A stretch of DNA of 64,000 bases from a bacterium (GTDB taxonomy: Bacteria; Chloroflexota; Anaerolineae; Caldilineales; Caldilineaceae), in the NCBI GenBank assembly GCA_016124945.1, contig WGMT01000068.1, positions 1 through 64,000 of the forward strand, in the 5' to 3' direction. Below, piece by piece: positions 27,819 to 36,310 of this stretch. The notes below the pieces were generated by a model. The model saw only the letters and a program-made list of their open reading frames with translations. It did not search any database and was not told the DNA's origin. Made by a program: the position numbers and the translations under genes. How positions within the stretch are numbered: the first letter of the stretch is position 1; every line of letters starts with the position of its first letter.

Positions 27819-29261
27819 ATGCAACCCTACACCACGCCGGGCGTCCACATCGATCACGTCGTCACCGAGCCGGAGCGGCTGCTGCGCACCGGGGTGCCTG
27901 TCTTCCTGGGCATTGTGCGCCGCGACGATCTCGATGCCTACAACACACAGCAGCCCGAAGCAGGGGAACAGTACATCACCTGGCCGCATCCCATCTTTAT
28001 CACGCGCAAGCGCGCCTACCTGGAACTGCCCAATCGCCCCTACGCCACTACCCAACGCACGTTGACAGTGGATCCCGCTTCGGCCTACCCCGGCTACTAC
28101 ATGACCAGCACCGGCAGGCGCACCGATAGACGTGCCAGCCTCGCCAATCGTAAACGCGTGCGGCGTACTGCCGGCGCCGGCGGACAGACCGGCGGCTGGC
28201 TCGAAGACGGCTCACCTGAAACCGCTATCTCGCAGAAGCCGCAGCGCTTCACCATGTGGCCGCAGTTCGCCGCCACCTATGGCGCGATACAACCCTACGG
28301 CTTCCTCAGCTATGCCGTGCGCGGCTTCTTCGAGAACGGCGGGCGGCTCTGCTACGTGCAGGTGATGGGCTACGACGGCGACTCTCCCCTGGCTGCCGTG
28401 CAGACCGGTTTGCAGACGCTCGAACCTTTCGACGAATTCGATCTGGTCTGCATCCCCGACATCTTCTGGACGCCTGAAACGCGCCCAGACGCGGATTGGT
28501 CTACGCAGTTCGAAATGCAAAACCTGCTCCTGCGCCACTGCGATCAAACAGGCGACCGCTTCGCTCTGCTGGATGGCAGGCCCGGCGCCGACGATGCCGC
28601 CATCCTGGCGCAGCGAAGTCAGTTTACCGGGGAGAACGGCGCACTCTACCACCCCTGGGTCCGCGTCGCCGACGGTCCGCCCAACGGCATCGTTCCGCCC
28701 TGTGGGCATGTTGCCGGCGTCATCGCCCGCACCGACTTCAGCGTTGGCGTACACCGCGCCCCTGCCAATCAGGATCTGCTCGGCGTCGTCGATCTGGCTG
28801 TCAACCTCAACGACGAGCGCCAAGGACCGCTCAACGAAGCACACGTTAACTGTCTGCGCGCCTTCCCACGCCGCGGCATCCGCGTTTGGGGCGCCCGTAC
28901 CCTCAGCCAATCGCCGCTGTGGACATATGTCAACGTGCGCCGCATCTTCCTCACCGCCGGGCGCTGGATCGAACGCAACATGACCAACGTCGTCTTCGAG
29001 CCCAATACCCCCAAACTGTGGGGACAGATCGTGCGCGATCTCACCGTCTACTTCACCCAACTGCTCGAAGAGGGCGCACTGGCCGGCCGCAGCACAGGTG
29101 AAGCGTTCTACGTCAAGTGCGACGCCGAAACCAACCCACCTGAACTGCGCGAAGAGGGCGTCGTCGTCACCGAGATTGGGCTGGCCGCCGCCGTGCCGGC
29201 GGAATTCATCGTCGTGCGCATCATCCACGGCCCTGCGGGTGTGCGCATCATTTCAGGATAG
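27819..29261 (+). CDS. Contractile sheath protein 2
   Basis: ATG 27819 gives 480 aa (MQPYTTPGVHIDHVV). The length is normal for a sheath subunit. The N-terminal handle, the core FGFLSYAVRGFFENGG-type motif (YAVRGFFENGGRLCYVQV), APANQDLLGVVDL and the C-terminal fold (YVNVRRIFLTAGRWIERN, GEAFYVKCDAETNPP, EFIVVRIIHG) are present. It lacks the large insertion of sheath 1. Two or three sheath paralogues are usual in eCIS, one often located near the baseplate or tip. Translation starts right after a heptamer array without a ribosome site, so it may depend on coupling to sheath 1. Confidence 0.92.
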   Translation: MQPYTTPGVHIDHVVTEPERLLRTGVPVFLGIVRRDDLDAYNTQQPEAGEQYITWPHPIFITRKRAYLELPNRPYATTQRTLTVDPASAYPGYYMTSTGRRTDRRASLANRKRVRRTAGAGGQTGGWLEDGSPETAISQKPQRFTMWPQFAATYGAIQPYGFLSYAVRGFFENGGRLCYVQVMGYDGDSPLAAVQTGLQTLEPFDEFDLVCIPDIFWTPETRPDADWSTQFEMQNLLLRHCDQTGDRFALLDGRPGADDAAILAQRSQFTGENGALYHPWVRVADGPPNGIVPPCGHVAGVIARTDFSVGVHRAPANQDLLGVVDLAVNLNDERQGPLNEAHVNCLRAFPRRGIRVWGARTLSQSPLWTYVNVRRIFLTAGRWIERNMTNVVFEPNTPKLWGQIVRDLTVYFTQLLEEGALAGRSTGEAFYVKCDAETNPPELREEGVVVTEIGLAAAVPAEFIVVRIIHGPAGVRIISG

Positions 29262-29276
29262 ACAAGGAGAAAAATC

Positions 29277-29720
29277 ATGGCAGAGCGAGACGGCAAGAAT
29301 GATCCCTACCGCAGCTATCGATTCCGCATCGAGATCGAAGGCATCGATCGCGGCGGCTTCCGTGAATGTTCGGGGCTCGACTTCACCCAGGATCCTGTCG
29401 ACTACCGCGAAGGTGTCGATCCGCTCACGACACGCAAATTACCAGGGCTGATCAAGTTCTCGAACATCAGCCTCAAGTGGGGCACAAGCGACGACCGCGA
29501 ACTGTGGGAATGGCGACAGGAGGCCATGGAAGGCAAGATCAAGCGCAAGAACGGCTCCATCATCCTGCTCGACGACACCAACGCAGAGAAGATGCGCTGG
29601 AACTTCCGCGAAGGCTGGCCGACCAAATGGACAGGCCCCAGTTTCAATGCCACCAGCAACGAGGTTGCCATCGAAACGCTGGAAATCGTCCATGAAGGTC
29701 TAGAAATTCACAAGAAGTAG
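29277..29720 (+). CDS. Inner tube protein 1 (T4 gp19-like)
   Basis: The 147-aa product follows ACAAGGAGAAAAATC. The family pattern is clear: YRFRIEIEGIDRGGFRECSG, DYREGVDPLTTRKLPG, NISLKWGTSDDRELWEW, RWNFREGWPTKWTGPSF and EVAIETLEIVHEGLE. It stacks as hexamers to form the rigid inner tube that the sheath drives forward. With its strong ribosome site and place directly after the sheath genes, it is probably the major tube subunit. Confidence 0.94.
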   Translation: MAERDGKNDPYRSYRFRIEIEGIDRGGFRECSGLDFTQDPVDYREGVDPLTTRKLPGLIKFSNISLKWGTSDDRELWEWRQEAMEGKIKRKNGSIILLDDTNAEKMRWNFREGWPTKWTGPSFNATSNEVAIETLEIVHEGLEIHKK

Positions 29721-29722
29721 CC

Positions 29723-30085
29723 ATGAAACAGACCGAGTTCACCTTCACCCTGCCCCATGGATATGTCGACGGCGACGGCAACGTACACCGCGAGGGCGTT
29801 ATGCGCATGGCCACCGCCAACGACGAAATCGCGCCGCTACGCGATCCGCGCGTGCGCAGCAACCCCGGCTACCTGGTGACGATCCTGCTTTCACGCGTCG
29901 TTACCAGGTTGGGTGATTTGACAATCGTCACCCCCAAAACCATGGAAGATCTCTTCGCGGGGGACATGGCCTACCTGCAAGATCTCTACCAGCGCATCAA
30001 CCACAACGGCCACAACCGCGTCACCGTGATCTGTCCTCACTGCCAGGAGGCGTTCGACGTGGAGTTAAGCAACTCGGGGGGATAA
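29723..30085 (+). CDS. Phage tail assembly-type protein (CxxC)
   Basis: The 120-aa protein (FTLPHGYVDGDGNVHREGVM, MATANDEIAPLRDPR, GYLVTILLSRVVTRLGDL) belongs to the small protein found in eCIS and Mu-like tails between tube and baseplate genes. It ends with VICPHCQEAFDVEL, a CxxC zinc-knuckle half. It starts two bases after the tube gene and its TAA overlaps the next gene's apparent start as ATAA. Probable chaperone or tube-assembly factor. Confidence 0.75.
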   Translation: MKQTEFTFTLPHGYVDGDGNVHREGVMRMATANDEIAPLRDPRVRSNPGYLVTILLSRVVTRLGDLTIVTPKTMEDLFAGDMAYLQDLYQRINHNGHNRVTVICPHCQEAFDVELSNSGG

Positions 30086-30243
30086 CAGGCTACCCCCCCG
30101 ACAGGCTGTTGGAGGAGGTAGCCTACATCTCGTATCACTTTCATTGGCCACACGATCAGATCATGGATCTAGAGCACGGCGAACGCCGCCACTGGGTAGC
30201 CGAAATCGCCCACATCATCCGGCAACTGAACGAAGAGACCTAG
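30082..30243 (+). CDS. DUF6760-type small protein with apparent AUA start
   Basis: Fifty-three codons read TGYPPDRLLEEVAYISYHFH, WPHDQIMDLEHGERRHW and VAEIAHIIRQLNEET, a close match to the small DUF6760 proteins encoded beside tube genes in eCIS (PLDRLxEEVAxIAYHFHWP). The conserved text begins right after the ATA at 30082, which overlaps the upstream stop as ATAA. The usual arrangement would be ATGA. No ATG, GTG or TTG precedes the conserved residues nearby (TTG 30109 would cut into them). Either AUA is used as start, or the ATG has mutated. Function unknown; probably tube or baseplate assembly. Confidence 0.7.
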   Translation: MTGYPPDRLLEEVAYISYHFHWPHDQIMDLEHGERRHWVAEIAHIIRQLNEET

Positions 30244-30259
30244 CCAGAGAGCCAATCCT

Positions 30260-30706
30260 ATGCTCACTCGACCCGTACAGCAGGATCCCTTGCTCACCTT
30301 CAAATATCGCATCGAGATCCGGGGCATCGAAGCCGGCGCCTTTTCCGAAGTCAGCGGCCTGCAGGTGGAGATCGAGACCCACGACTATCGCGAGGGCGGC
30401 GTCAATGAGGTCATCTACAAGCTTGCTGGCCCTGCTCGCTACCCATCCAACCTGATCCTGAAGCGCGGCGTCATCGATGCTACCCTGCTGTGGGACTGGC
30501 AGCAGGAGATTGTCGAAGGCCGTGTCACCCGGCGCAGCGGTTCCGTCATCCTCATGGACAGTGCCGGTGTCGAACGACGGCGCTGGAACTTCCGCGACGC
30601 CTACCCCGTACGCTGGCACGGCCCCGACCTGCGCGCCGCGACAGCAGAAGTGGCCATCGAAACGCTCGAATTGGCCCACAATGGGCTGACGGCTCAGCGC
30701 ACTTAG
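30260..30706 (+). CDS. Inner tube protein 2 (T4 gp19-like)
   Basis: The 148-aa paralogue of tube protein 1 has FKYRIEIRGIEAGAFSEVSG, DYREGGVNEVIYKLAGP, LILKRGVIDATLLWDWQQE, RRWNFRDAYPVRWHGPDL and EVAIETLELAHNGL. In eCIS the second gp19-type gene (Afp5-like) usually makes the tube initiator that joins tube and spike. The ribosome site is weak (AGAGAG). Confidence 0.92.
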   Translation: MLTRPVQQDPLLTFKYRIEIRGIEAGAFSEVSGLQVEIETHDYREGGVNEVIYKLAGPARYPSNLILKRGVIDATLLWDWQQEIVEGRVTRRSGSVILMDSAGVERRRWNFRDAYPVRWHGPDLRAATAEVAIETLELAHNGLTAQRT

Positions 30707-30708
30707 TG

Positions 30709-30785
30709 GACGACCGACGATCGACGATCGACGACAGACGATAGACGATCGACGACAGACGACAGACGACAGACGAGCGACGAAG
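30709..30785. repeat. Eleven tandem GACGANN heptamers
   Basis: Perfect seven-base register from 30709: GACGACC, GACGATC x2, GACGACA, GACGATA, GACGATC, GACGACA x3, GACGAGC, GACGAAG. The array lies between tube 2 and the 847-aa gene, which itself has no clear ribosome site. Confidence 0.92.
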
Positions 30786-30833
30786 GCTGCCACCAGCAAA
30801 CGACATTTTCACACACTACGGGCAAGCCACACC

Positions 30834-33377
30834 ATGAACCAGGACGAATCACCACTCGCACAAGGTATTCAACAGCGCTACATTGCGACACCCGGCGCCA
30901 TTCCCCGCCGCGCAACCGAGCAAATCACGGGCCGGATTCTACGCCTGAGTGAAGATCCGCTCCCGCTGCTTTCGCTGTTGCAGCGTCGCTGGCAGGCCGA
31001 GATTGGCGACCTCTGGGCAGGTCCATCCGCTGAATTCCAGTGGCTGAAAAGACCGGTGGTCGCGGCTACATCCGCCGAATCGCCGCCCGCCGATGTTGCA
31101 ATGCCGCCACACGCCGTACAGAGCGCATCCTTGCCTATCGTGCGTCCTGTGCCTGGGCCGGCGTCGGTTTCAATTCAAAAGAAAGGAGCATCACCCAACG
31201 CTGCCCAAATTGACACCGCCCAAATTGACACCGCCACAGCGTCTCTGGTTGTCCCCGCATCCAATGCCCGTGCCATGGATCGTCACGTTGGTCTCCCCAC
31301 CACACCGACGGAGGGGACGGGGGCAAGCGTCCGCCTGGAGCAGGTGCAGCGGGCCGAAATGCCGACATCTGCGCTGCCACAGGGTAAAAACAATCTGCTC
31401 GCCCCACCTGTGTTGGAAACGCCTGAACTGGGAAGGTCGATTCTGCGCCGTCATCTTGCCGGGCGCGTCCTGCATACACCGGCCGAACCCCGCGTCGACA
31501 TTTCCGCAATCCGCGCCGCCGGTGAGATCGCCCGTAGCGTCGCCAATGTGCTGTCGGCCGCGCCGGAGACGCCGATCCCAGTGGTGCAGGCGATAGCGTC
31601 TCAGCACGCAAAAAACGCCACAGCGGGTGAGCACAAGCTGCACCCCACGGCAACCGCACTCACATCTATTGCGCAATCACCAGTCACCGTCCCTGGCGAG
31701 GACGCGCCACAGAACCCACCCACGACTGTACAGGCCCACAGCGACAGCGCCACGCTGCAACCCAAACACATGGTTGTGCAAGCACAGAAACCGACGCCCA
31801 CACACGCCCTGTTCGGGGAGTCAGCGTCGGGCCAGACGTCAGCAGATCGTAGCGCCATGCCGACGATGGGATCAGCACAGCGGACGCTGCCCTCCTCATC
31901 TACGTCTGCCGATGTTCCGTCTGTGCAGGCCAATGCAGTCTCCATACAGCCCGGCGAGGCGCAGCCTGTGATCGTGTTGCAGCGGGCAGTGCAGCAGGTA
32001 CAGCGCACGCCGAACAAAGTGTCGGCAGGGGACGCGCCACAATATCCCGGTCAGCGAAGTGTAGCTAGCGTGGTGGCACCTAAGGGCATGCCGTCACCAA
32101 CAGCAGACGGGGCGCTATCACTACAGATACAGACGGCGGCATCAGTACCGGCTGCCGCGGCTCAATCAAAAGGGCCTGCACTGCCGCAAAAGACAGCGGC
32201 GGCGAAGGAATCGCCATTGGTGGCAGCCACCCGCGCTGAACCCGGAGCACCGCAGGCGGTAACGGCCATGGCTCTGTCATCCACGCCGACAGTCATCCTC
32301 GGTGCACCGATTGTGCAACGTCGGGCGCAGTGGGTGACGCCCCTCAACGGCCAACCGAGCGTTGCAAGGTTGACACGGCCCGCCTTCTTTTCAGAAATGG
32401 GCGAAGAAATGACCAAGCGAAAGGATGAACTGGCAACAGACGCGCCAACAACTTTACACCAGGCGAAATCGGCACACCATGCAACAGAGATGGTGACCTT
32501 ACAAGCCATGTCGGGAGCAGGCAACCAAACAGTACAACCGTCGCCGATTGTTCAGCCCCGTAGACAGGTTGCATCGGCTCCATTTGCCACTTCAACAGCC
32601 GCTCCGCCTCCTGGCATCCGTATCTTCGTTCAGGGAGACAAAGAGAGGGTGCAGGGTCAGTTGCAGGCAAGCGGCGTGCCATCCCAGCCGCCGATGACTG
32701 CACAGCTCGTCTTTGCACAGCGGGCGCTCTCGGAACGAACGTCGGCACATCCGACGGTGGTTAAAACAGCAGTGAAGAACCGTTACACGGGCACGCCGGC
32801 TGCCACCAAGCCCAAAGAACACTTACACAACGCCGTGACATCTCTGCCGACGGTGCGCGTACAGCCGTGGGGCCAATCCCCTGCGGCGAACGCTGAAACG
32901 CAAAGCGCAGCGAGTCCGCAGCGAAGTGAACCTGCCACCGCGGCAATGGTCTACGCCCTGCGCGCTCAACCGGACGACGTGGCCCAGCGCGAGCAGCAGC
33001 CCAACGAAGCGACATCCACCCTTTCCCCATTGAAAAGGTGGCAACACGCCACGGACGGTCATGCATTCCTGATGCCGACACGGCGCGCACCAGGACATGC
33101 CCACCGCCTTGAACAGCCCTGCGCCGACATGCTACAGGTTGGGCACTTGCCGTGGGCGCTACAACGCAGCGAGGAAGAACCGGCGTCGATCCCGGTATCA
33201 ACCCCGTTGTCGATCCCGGGGCCGGCGTCTTCGCAGAGAGAGGCGGCCAACGCCGAATCAACGATGAATTTTCCATCCGCACTCGCCGGTGACGTCGCTC
33301 TGGATCAATTGGCCGACGCCGTGTACAGGCTGATCGAACAGCGGTTGCGCATTGAACGAGAAAGTATGGGGCTTTAG
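30834..33377 (+). CDS. Ala/Pro/Gln-rich low-complexity eCIS protein
   Basis: The 847-aa protein has an ordered N-terminal segment (about 1-75; AQGIQQRYIATPGAIPRRAT, LPLLSLLQRRWQAEIGDLW), a long disordered middle rich in A, P, T, S, Q and V with scattered VQR/LQR motifs, and an ordered C-terminal tail (ALDQLADAVYRLIEQRLRIE-type helix, about 815-847). The N- and C-terminal segments resemble those of length-variable proteins between tube and LysM genes in other eCIS loci. The position suits a tape measure or a flexible linker, but the Pro content argues against a helical ruler. A direct repeat AQIDTAQIDT is at about 122. Function not established. Confidence 0.7.
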   Translation: MNQDESPLAQGIQQRYIATPGAIPRRATEQITGRILRLSEDPLPLLSLLQRRWQAEIGDLWAGPSAEFQWLKRPVVAATSAESPPADVAMPPHAVQSASLPIVRPVPGPASVSIQKKGASPNAAQIDTAQIDTATASLVVPASNARAMDRHVGLPTTPTEGTGASVRLEQVQRAEMPTSALPQGKNNLLAPPVLETPELGRSILRRHLAGRVLHTPAEPRVDISAIRAAGEIARSVANVLSAAPETPIPVVQAIASQHAKNATAGEHKLHPTATALTSIAQSPVTVPGEDAPQNPPTTVQAHSDSATLQPKHMVVQAQKPTPTHALFGESASGQTSADRSAMPTMGSAQRTLPSSSTSADVPSVQANAVSIQPGEAQPVIVLQRAVQQVQRTPNKVSAGDAPQYPGQRSVASVVAPKGMPSPTADGALSLQIQTAASVPAAAAQSKGPALPQKTAAAKESPLVAATRAEPGAPQAVTAMALSSTPTVILGAPIVQRRAQWVTPLNGQPSVARLTRPAFFSEMGEEMTKRKDELATDAPTTLHQAKSAHHATEMVTLQAMSGAGNQTVQPSPIVQPRRQVASAPFATSTAAPPPGIRIFVQGDKERVQGQLQASGVPSQPPMTAQLVFAQRALSERTSAHPTVVKTAVKNRYTGTPAATKPKEHLHNAVTSLPTVRVQPWGQSPAANAETQSAASPQRSEPATAAMVYALRAQPDDVAQREQQPNEATSTLSPLKRWQHATDGHAFLMPTRRAPGHAHRLEQPCADMLQVGHLPWALQRSEEEPASIPVSTPLSIPGPASSQREAANAESTMNFPSALAGDVALDQLADAVYRLIEQRLRIERESMGL

Positions 33378-33385
33378 GTGATGCT

Positions 33386-34066
33386 ATGTCGGCAAACTTG
33401 AAGCGTGCATCGATCCGTAGGATTGAGCCGCCGGGAGAGCCGTTCGACGTGCTCTTCAACCCCAACCAATACCGGATCAATAAGTCGAACCAGTTCTCTG
33501 AGTTCACGACGCCGGGTTCGGGTGCGCCGTTGCTGCAATTCGGGCATGGCAGCGCCCAGACGTTGACGCTGCAACTCTTCTTCGACACCTATGATCCTCA
33601 AGCGCGCAGCGGATCAGCGGTGACAGTACAGGATGCCAGCGTCCACGTGCGCAAGGTGACCGATCTGCTCAAGATCGATGAAAAGTTGCACGCGCCGCCT
33701 ATCTGCCAGTTCAGTTGGGGTGGATTCGTCTTCGTGGGAGTGTTGCAGCAGGCGGACGTCAGCTACACGCTCTTTCTGCCCAGCGGTGTGCCGGTGCGCG
33801 CCACAGTGGACGTCACCTTTAAGCAGTTCTTCGACGGCAAAACCGAAACCGGTCTCTTTTCGGCGCCGCTTGCCAAGAAACAGTCGGCCAACTTCCGTAA
33901 GCGCCGCACGGTGCGCCTGGGCGACACCCTAAGCATGATCGCGGCCCAGGAATATGATGACGCGACCTTGTGGCGCAAGATCGCCGAGGCCAATCGATTG
34001 GACGATCCACTGGCGATTCGCCCTGGTGATGTGCTGATCATCCCGGCCATTGAGTCCGGCCATTGA
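33386..34066 (+). CDS. CIS tube/baseplate protein with LysM (Afp7-like)
   Basis: The 226-aa protein combines an N-terminal CIS_tube-type domain (EPFDVLFNPNQYRINKSNQF, LTLQLFFDTYDP, PPICQFSWGGFVFVGVLQQ) with a C-terminal LysM domain (about 172-222; RTVRLGDTLSMIAAQEYDD, DPLAIRPGDVLIIP). Such proteins (Afp7/Pvc7, T4 gp53) stabilise the baseplate and clamp tube to hub. The stop codon lies inside a 13-bp tandem repeat, so the last residues (ESGH) depend on repeat phase. Confidence 0.9.
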   Translation: MSANLKRASIRRIEPPGEPFDVLFNPNQYRINKSNQFSEFTTPGSGAPLLQFGHGSAQTLTLQLFFDTYDPQARSGSAVTVQDASVHVRKVTDLLKIDEKLHAPPICQFSWGGFVFVGVLQQADVSYTLFLPSGVPVRATVDVTFKQFFDGKTETGLFSAPLAKKQSANFRKRRTVRLGDTLSMIAAQEYDDATLWRKIAEANRLDDPLAIRPGDVLIIPAIESGH

Positions 34067-34093
34067 GTCCGGCCATTGAGTCCGGTCATTGAG
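34045..34093 (+). repeat. 13-bp tandem repeat across a stop codon
   Basis: GGCCATTGAGTCC occurs at 34045, 34058 and 34071, with a partial variant at 34084. The LysM gene's TGA is inside the second copy. Because 13 is not a multiple of three, copy-number change would change the C terminus of the LysM protein and the spacer to gpD. Confidence 0.92.
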
Positions 34094-34105
34094 AGAGGTG
34101 AGCGC

Positions 34106-35209
34106 ATGCTGCCTGTGGACACCAGCCGCTACGTCCCTGATTTCGAGATCAAGCTCGACGGTGAACCCCTCGATCTCTTCTGCGCGGGCGTCAAGCTCTA
34201 TGTGATGTCGCTAAGCATCAAGGAGACGATCAACCAGGCCGACTCCTTCGAGTTTACCGTCGCTGCACACAGCCACCACCTGGCAAGCTTCCCAACCGGG
34301 CGTGAACTGGCCTGTCTCGACGACGAGCGCTTCGGCGAAGGTCATAAGGTGGAGATTCGTGTGGGCTATGTGGGCAACCTGGCGCTGCGTTTTTTGGGGC
34401 AGATCAGCGCCAACAGCAGCAATTTCCCGGTGACGGGTATTCCGACGCTCACGGTGCGCGGTTTCAGCCGCTACCTGCAGTTGATCCACGATCACCATCC
34501 CAAACCGTTTGATGCCAACACCGACAGCGGCATCGCCCAAGAAATTGCAGCGAAAGTCAAACTGGAAGCGGATGTAGATCCCACCGCAGTGAAACATCCC
34601 ATGGTTTCCACAAGTAACAAATCCTGCGCTGAGATTCTAAAGGATCGAGCGGAACGCATTAACTATGAGGTGGCAGTGAAGGAGAACACGCTGATCTTCA
34701 AGAAACCGGCCTACATCGACAGACCGTCGCCTACCTTGCCGCCGCTGACGTGGGGTCAGGATCTACTCAGCTTTCAGCCCCATCTATCGACCTACGGCAT
34801 ACCCAGCAGCGTTGAGGTGCGTAGCCCACAGACAACGTGGGGCGGCGACAAGAACGCCATCCGCGGCGTGTGCAACACAGCCGAGCTGAAACCCAAATTG
34901 GGCAAAAAAAGCGGCATGGCACAGGCGGCCAGGTTGGGCGAAAACAAAGTACTGCTCCAGGACATGTTGGTAAGCACTCCGGAGGAAGCGCGAACTGTAG
35001 CCGAAGCCTACTGTCGGCGCAAGATGCTCAACTTCATCCAGGCGCGTGGATCGTCCATCGGCAACCCCGAACTGGTGGCGCGCCAGGTGATTCAACTAGA
35101 GGGTGTGGGCGAGCGTTTCAGCGGCCCATACTATGTAACGGAGACCACACACAAGATCGACAACAACGGGTATCGCACCGATTTTGAATGCAAGAGGGAC
35201 GGACGATGA
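34106..35209 (+). CDS. Baseplate hub protein, phage late control D (gpD) family
   Basis: ATG 34106 (367 aa) follows GAGAGAGGTGAG. Motifs of the gpD / VgrG N-terminal fold are present: VMSLSIKETINQADSFEFTV, GHKVEIRVGYVGNLALRFLG, PTLTVRGFSRYLQLIHD and YYVTETTHKIDNNGYRTDFE. It forms the trimeric hub that links the tube to the spike (Afp8 N-terminal part). It overlaps the gpV gene as ATGA, consistent with a split Afp8/VgrG arrangement. Confidence 0.9.
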   Translation: MLPVDTSRYVPDFEIKLDGEPLDLFCAGVKLYVMSLSIKETINQADSFEFTVAAHSHHLASFPTGRELACLDDERFGEGHKVEIRVGYVGNLALRFLGQISANSSNFPVTGIPTLTVRGFSRYLQLIHDHHPKPFDANTDSGIAQEIAAKVKLEADVDPTAVKHPMVSTSNKSCAEILKDRAERINYEVAVKENTLIFKKPAYIDRPSPTLPPLTWGQDLLSFQPHLSTYGIPSSVEVRSPQTTWGGDKNAIRGVCNTAELKPKLGKKSGMAQAARLGENKVLLQDMLVSTPEEARTVAEAYCRRKMLNFIQARGSSIGNPELVARQVIQLEGVGERFSGPYYVTETTHKIDNNGYRTDFECKRDGR

Positions 35210-35982
35210 GCCTGATAGAGCTCTTGAACAGCTCCAGCGGCGGGGAGATGCGCTCCAAAATTTTCGGCGTAGTGGTGGGCATTGTAATCGACATCCAGGA
35301 CCCACTGGGACTGGGACGTGTCAAGGTGGACTACACTTGGCTGGCCGAAAAAGGGGCTGAAACAGTGGCCATGGAAAAAGACAAGGGCCGCGCCCACAGT
35401 CAATGGGCGCGGGTGATGAGCTTTATGGCTGGGGCGAAACGAGGCGGCTACTTCATGCCCGAGCCCAACGACGAGGTGCTGGTGGCCTTTGAACACGGCG
35501 AAATGGATCGGCCGATTGTCCTCGGCGGGCTGTGGAACAAAGAAGACGCACCGCCCGAGAGCATGGACGGCGACGGCAAAAACAACGTGCGCTCCATCCA
35601 CAGCCGTAGCGGGCACAAGTTCACCTTCAACGATTCAGACGACGCTCCCTCTGTCCAGATCATTGACCAGACCGGCAAAAACAGCATCACCATCGATTCC
35701 AAGAACAAGAAAATGATCATCGCCGTCGACGGCGACTTGGAAATCAAGGCCGGCGGCAAAATTTCGATCTCAGCCGGTCAGAACATGGACATTCGCACAG
35801 ACGCAGCTTTAACCGTGACGGCGCAGAGCAGCGGAAAGATCGAAACCACCAGTGCGCTAGACATTAAATCCGACGCCACGCTCACCGTTTCGGGCATGTC
35901 GACTACTGTGAAGGGTACCACGGTCAACATCAACGGCAGCGGCGTCACCGAGGTGAAGGGCGGCATCGTCAAGATCAACTGA
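35206..35982 (+). CDS. Baseplate spike protein (gpV/VgrG OB-fold plus beta-prism)
   Basis: ATG 35206 (258 aa) overlaps the gpD stop. Residues 18-115 are a gp5/gpV OB-fold (GVVVGIVIDIQDPLGLGRVK, MPEPNDEVLVAFEHGEMDRP, VLGGLWN). Residues 125-258 are a repetitive spike (KFTFNDSDD, SITIDSKNKKMIIAVDGDLE) ending in a triple-stranded beta-helix of alternating small residues. It forms the central needle under the PAAR tip. Confidence 0.93.
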   Translation: MSLIELLNSSSGGEMRSKIFGVVVGIVIDIQDPLGLGRVKVDYTWLAEKGAETVAMEKDKGRAHSQWARVMSFMAGAKRGGYFMPEPNDEVLVAFEHGEMDRPIVLGGLWNKEDAPPESMDGDGKNNVRSIHSRSGHKFTFNDSDDAPSVQIIDQTGKNSITIDSKNKKMIIAVDGDLEIKAGGKISISAGQNMDIRTDAALTVTAQSSGKIETTSALDIKSDATLTVSGMSTTVKGTTVNINGSGVTEVKGGIVKIN

Positions 35983-35999
35983 TGTGGAAGGAGCGAATC

Positions 36000-36296
36000 A
36001 TGGGAAGACCAGCCGCCCGTATAGGCGATATGACGGCGCACGGCGGCGTAATCACCCTTGGCTGCCCCACCGTGATCATCGGCGGACAGCCGGCGGCGCG
36101 AGTGGGCGACATGCACACCTGTCCTCTGGTAACGGGGGTGGTGCCCCACGTAGGTGGGCCGATTCTGCCGCCCGGCGGCGTCACCGTGCTGATTGGCGGA
36201 ATGCCAGCGGCACGTGTCGGCGATCTGGCCACCTGCGTCGGCCCACCCGACAGTATTATCCCGCCCGGTTGCCCCACGGTGCTGATCGGGCCATAA
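36000..36296 (+). CDS. PAAR-repeat tip protein
   Basis: The 98-aa protein has two PAAR repeats: MGRPAARIGDMTAHGG, PTVIIGGQPAARVGDMHTCP and GMPAARVGDLATCVGPP, with His/Cys positions for the zinc that sharpens the cone. Ribosome site TGGAAGGAGCG precedes ATG 36000. It caps the spike and has no fused effector domain. Confidence 0.94.
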   Translation: MGRPAARIGDMTAHGGVITLGCPTVIIGGQPAARVGDMHTCPLVTGVVPHVGGPILPPGGVTVLIGGMPAARVGDLATCVGPPDSIIPPGCPTVLIGP

Positions 36297-36310
36297 AAGG
36301 AGGGATCATC

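Noticed and set aside
24390-30785. Repeat arrays considered as CRISPR
   Set aside because: Units are 7 bases with no unique spacers, and no cas genes are present.
30215-30915. Minus-strand ORFs rich in repeated SSVV/SSIV text
   Set aside because: They are translations of the GACGANN heptamer array on the reverse strand.
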